DNA of 64,000 bases. Source: Portunus trituberculatus (Eukaryota; Arthropoda; Malacostraca; Decapoda; Portunidae). The notes below the pieces were generated by a model, which did not search any database, had not been told where the DNA came from, and saw only the letters and a list, made by a program, of their open reading frames with translations. The translations under genes and the position numbers were made by a program. The stretch covers positions 14,126,104-14,190,103 of the forward strand of contig NC_059294.1 of NCBI RefSeq assembly GCF_017591435.1. Direction: 5' to 3'. Of the stretch, positions 63,375 through 64,000 are shown one piece after another (position 1 is the stretch's first letter; every line of letters starts with the position of its first letter).

Positions 63375-64000
63375 GGAGAAGATGCAATTATTTTCTGAGA
63401 AGTGCATTCGTGCTGATTTTTGTGCCCTGGCAGAATGCGGAGCGGCAGCGGGACCTGTCACCGGTATCTGGGCACCGTGGGAAGGCGGAGGGCGATTGCG
63501 TCTGGCAGAGGCGATGATAAGGGAGTCAGGAGTGAAAGGGTCAACTGTGGGTCGCGGCAAGGGCGTGATAAGGAGTTGGGAGTAGGTGGGCGGAGGGGCG
63601 GTCACTATGTCAATTTAGATTGCGGCAGTGTCACCTCCAGCACCCACACCGCCACCACCTGCACCACCCACCACACTCAGCGTCCTACATTTCTTGCTTC
63701 CACCTTCTGCTCTCCTCACCGTCATCGCCTCTCATTCCCCTCTCCCACGTCCACACAGCATTCCTCACTACAAGCCTCGGCATTTCCACTTCATCTGCAT
63801 CCACACAACCTCGTGATGCGGTGAGTTACGCAATGCCGCGGCCGTCATCTTATCGTTTATCATCTGTAGCACACCTCTTGAGGCTTAAAATATGCGGAGA
63901 TGATTAATAAAAGCTCTAATTTCCCTCTTCGTAATTTGGTGTCACAGCGGCGTTAAAAGGACGTAAGGTAGCGACTTAATGGGATAAAAATCAACCGCAG
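63375..64000. other. unique stretch to window end
   Basis: Open frames of up to 134 codons on the + strand at 63420-63824 are His/Thr/Pro-rich from an A/C-rich tract (63620-63790). A GCG|GTGAGTTA 5'-splice-like site lies at 63822. No gene recognised. Confidence 0.4.

Overview
This is non-bacterial, intron/intergenic-type DNA from a large animal genome. Its outstanding property is an extreme density of simple sequence repeats (SSRs). By hand count there are about 43 (AG/CT)n arrays, 28 (AC/GT)n arrays and 4 (AT)n arrays of 20 bp or more, plus many (AGG)n, (ACT)n, tetranucleotide and pentanucleotide arrays. Together they cover roughly 8 kb (about 13 percent) of the window. The length and mix of SSRs, and a tRNA-derived repeat at 39457-39737 whose body I recognise from memory as common in crab microsatellite clones, point to a decapod crustacean, most likely a brachyuran crab. 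That species call is inference.

No complete protein-coding gene can be supported. Nearly every long open frame is a translated SSR (Arg-Glu from AG, Ser-Leu from CT, Val-Cys or His-Thr from GT/AC, Tyr-Ile from AT, poly-Ser/Val/Leu from ACT) or a purine/pyrimidine-skewed tract without stops. The only protein homology I can see is a decayed non-LTR retrotransposon reverse-transcriptase fragment at about 56880-57113 (+). It is broken by a frame change and cut off by an (AC)n array. Weak exon-like signals (open frame plus plausible splice sites) lie at 9046-9290 and 59753-59838. I cannot assign either to a family.

Layout: 1-5.2 kb, AG/AT/GT arrays with purine-rich spacers. 5.2-11.1 kb, mostly unique, with a degenerate tandem array at 7.45-7.66 kb and a 155 bp CT array. 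11.1-17.5 kb, dense arrays, including a nested palindrome (11.88-12.18 kb) and a 491 bp AT array. 17.5-21 kb, an SSR-poor, AT-rich unique block with a degenerate 121 bp tandem repeat. 21-32 kb, arrays including a large triplet-repeat palindrome (27.9-28.5 kb). 32.4-34.4 kb, a 2 kb pyrimidine-rich domain with a ~115 bp minisatellite. 34.4-43 kb, arrays, two tRNA-derived elements (38.8 and 39.5 kb) and a 415 bp AT array. 43-53.8 kb, arrays including a compound AC/AT array of 424 bp. 53.8-64 kb, sparser arrays, the reverse-transcriptase relic and a cluster of CACCTG motifs at 62.05-62.2 kb.

There is no operon, no CRISPR array, no rRNA, no functional tRNA and no multi-gene system here. The interesting content is structural: several long arrays are arranged as inverted (hairpin-capable) composites, and several degenerate minisatellites sit between the SSRs.
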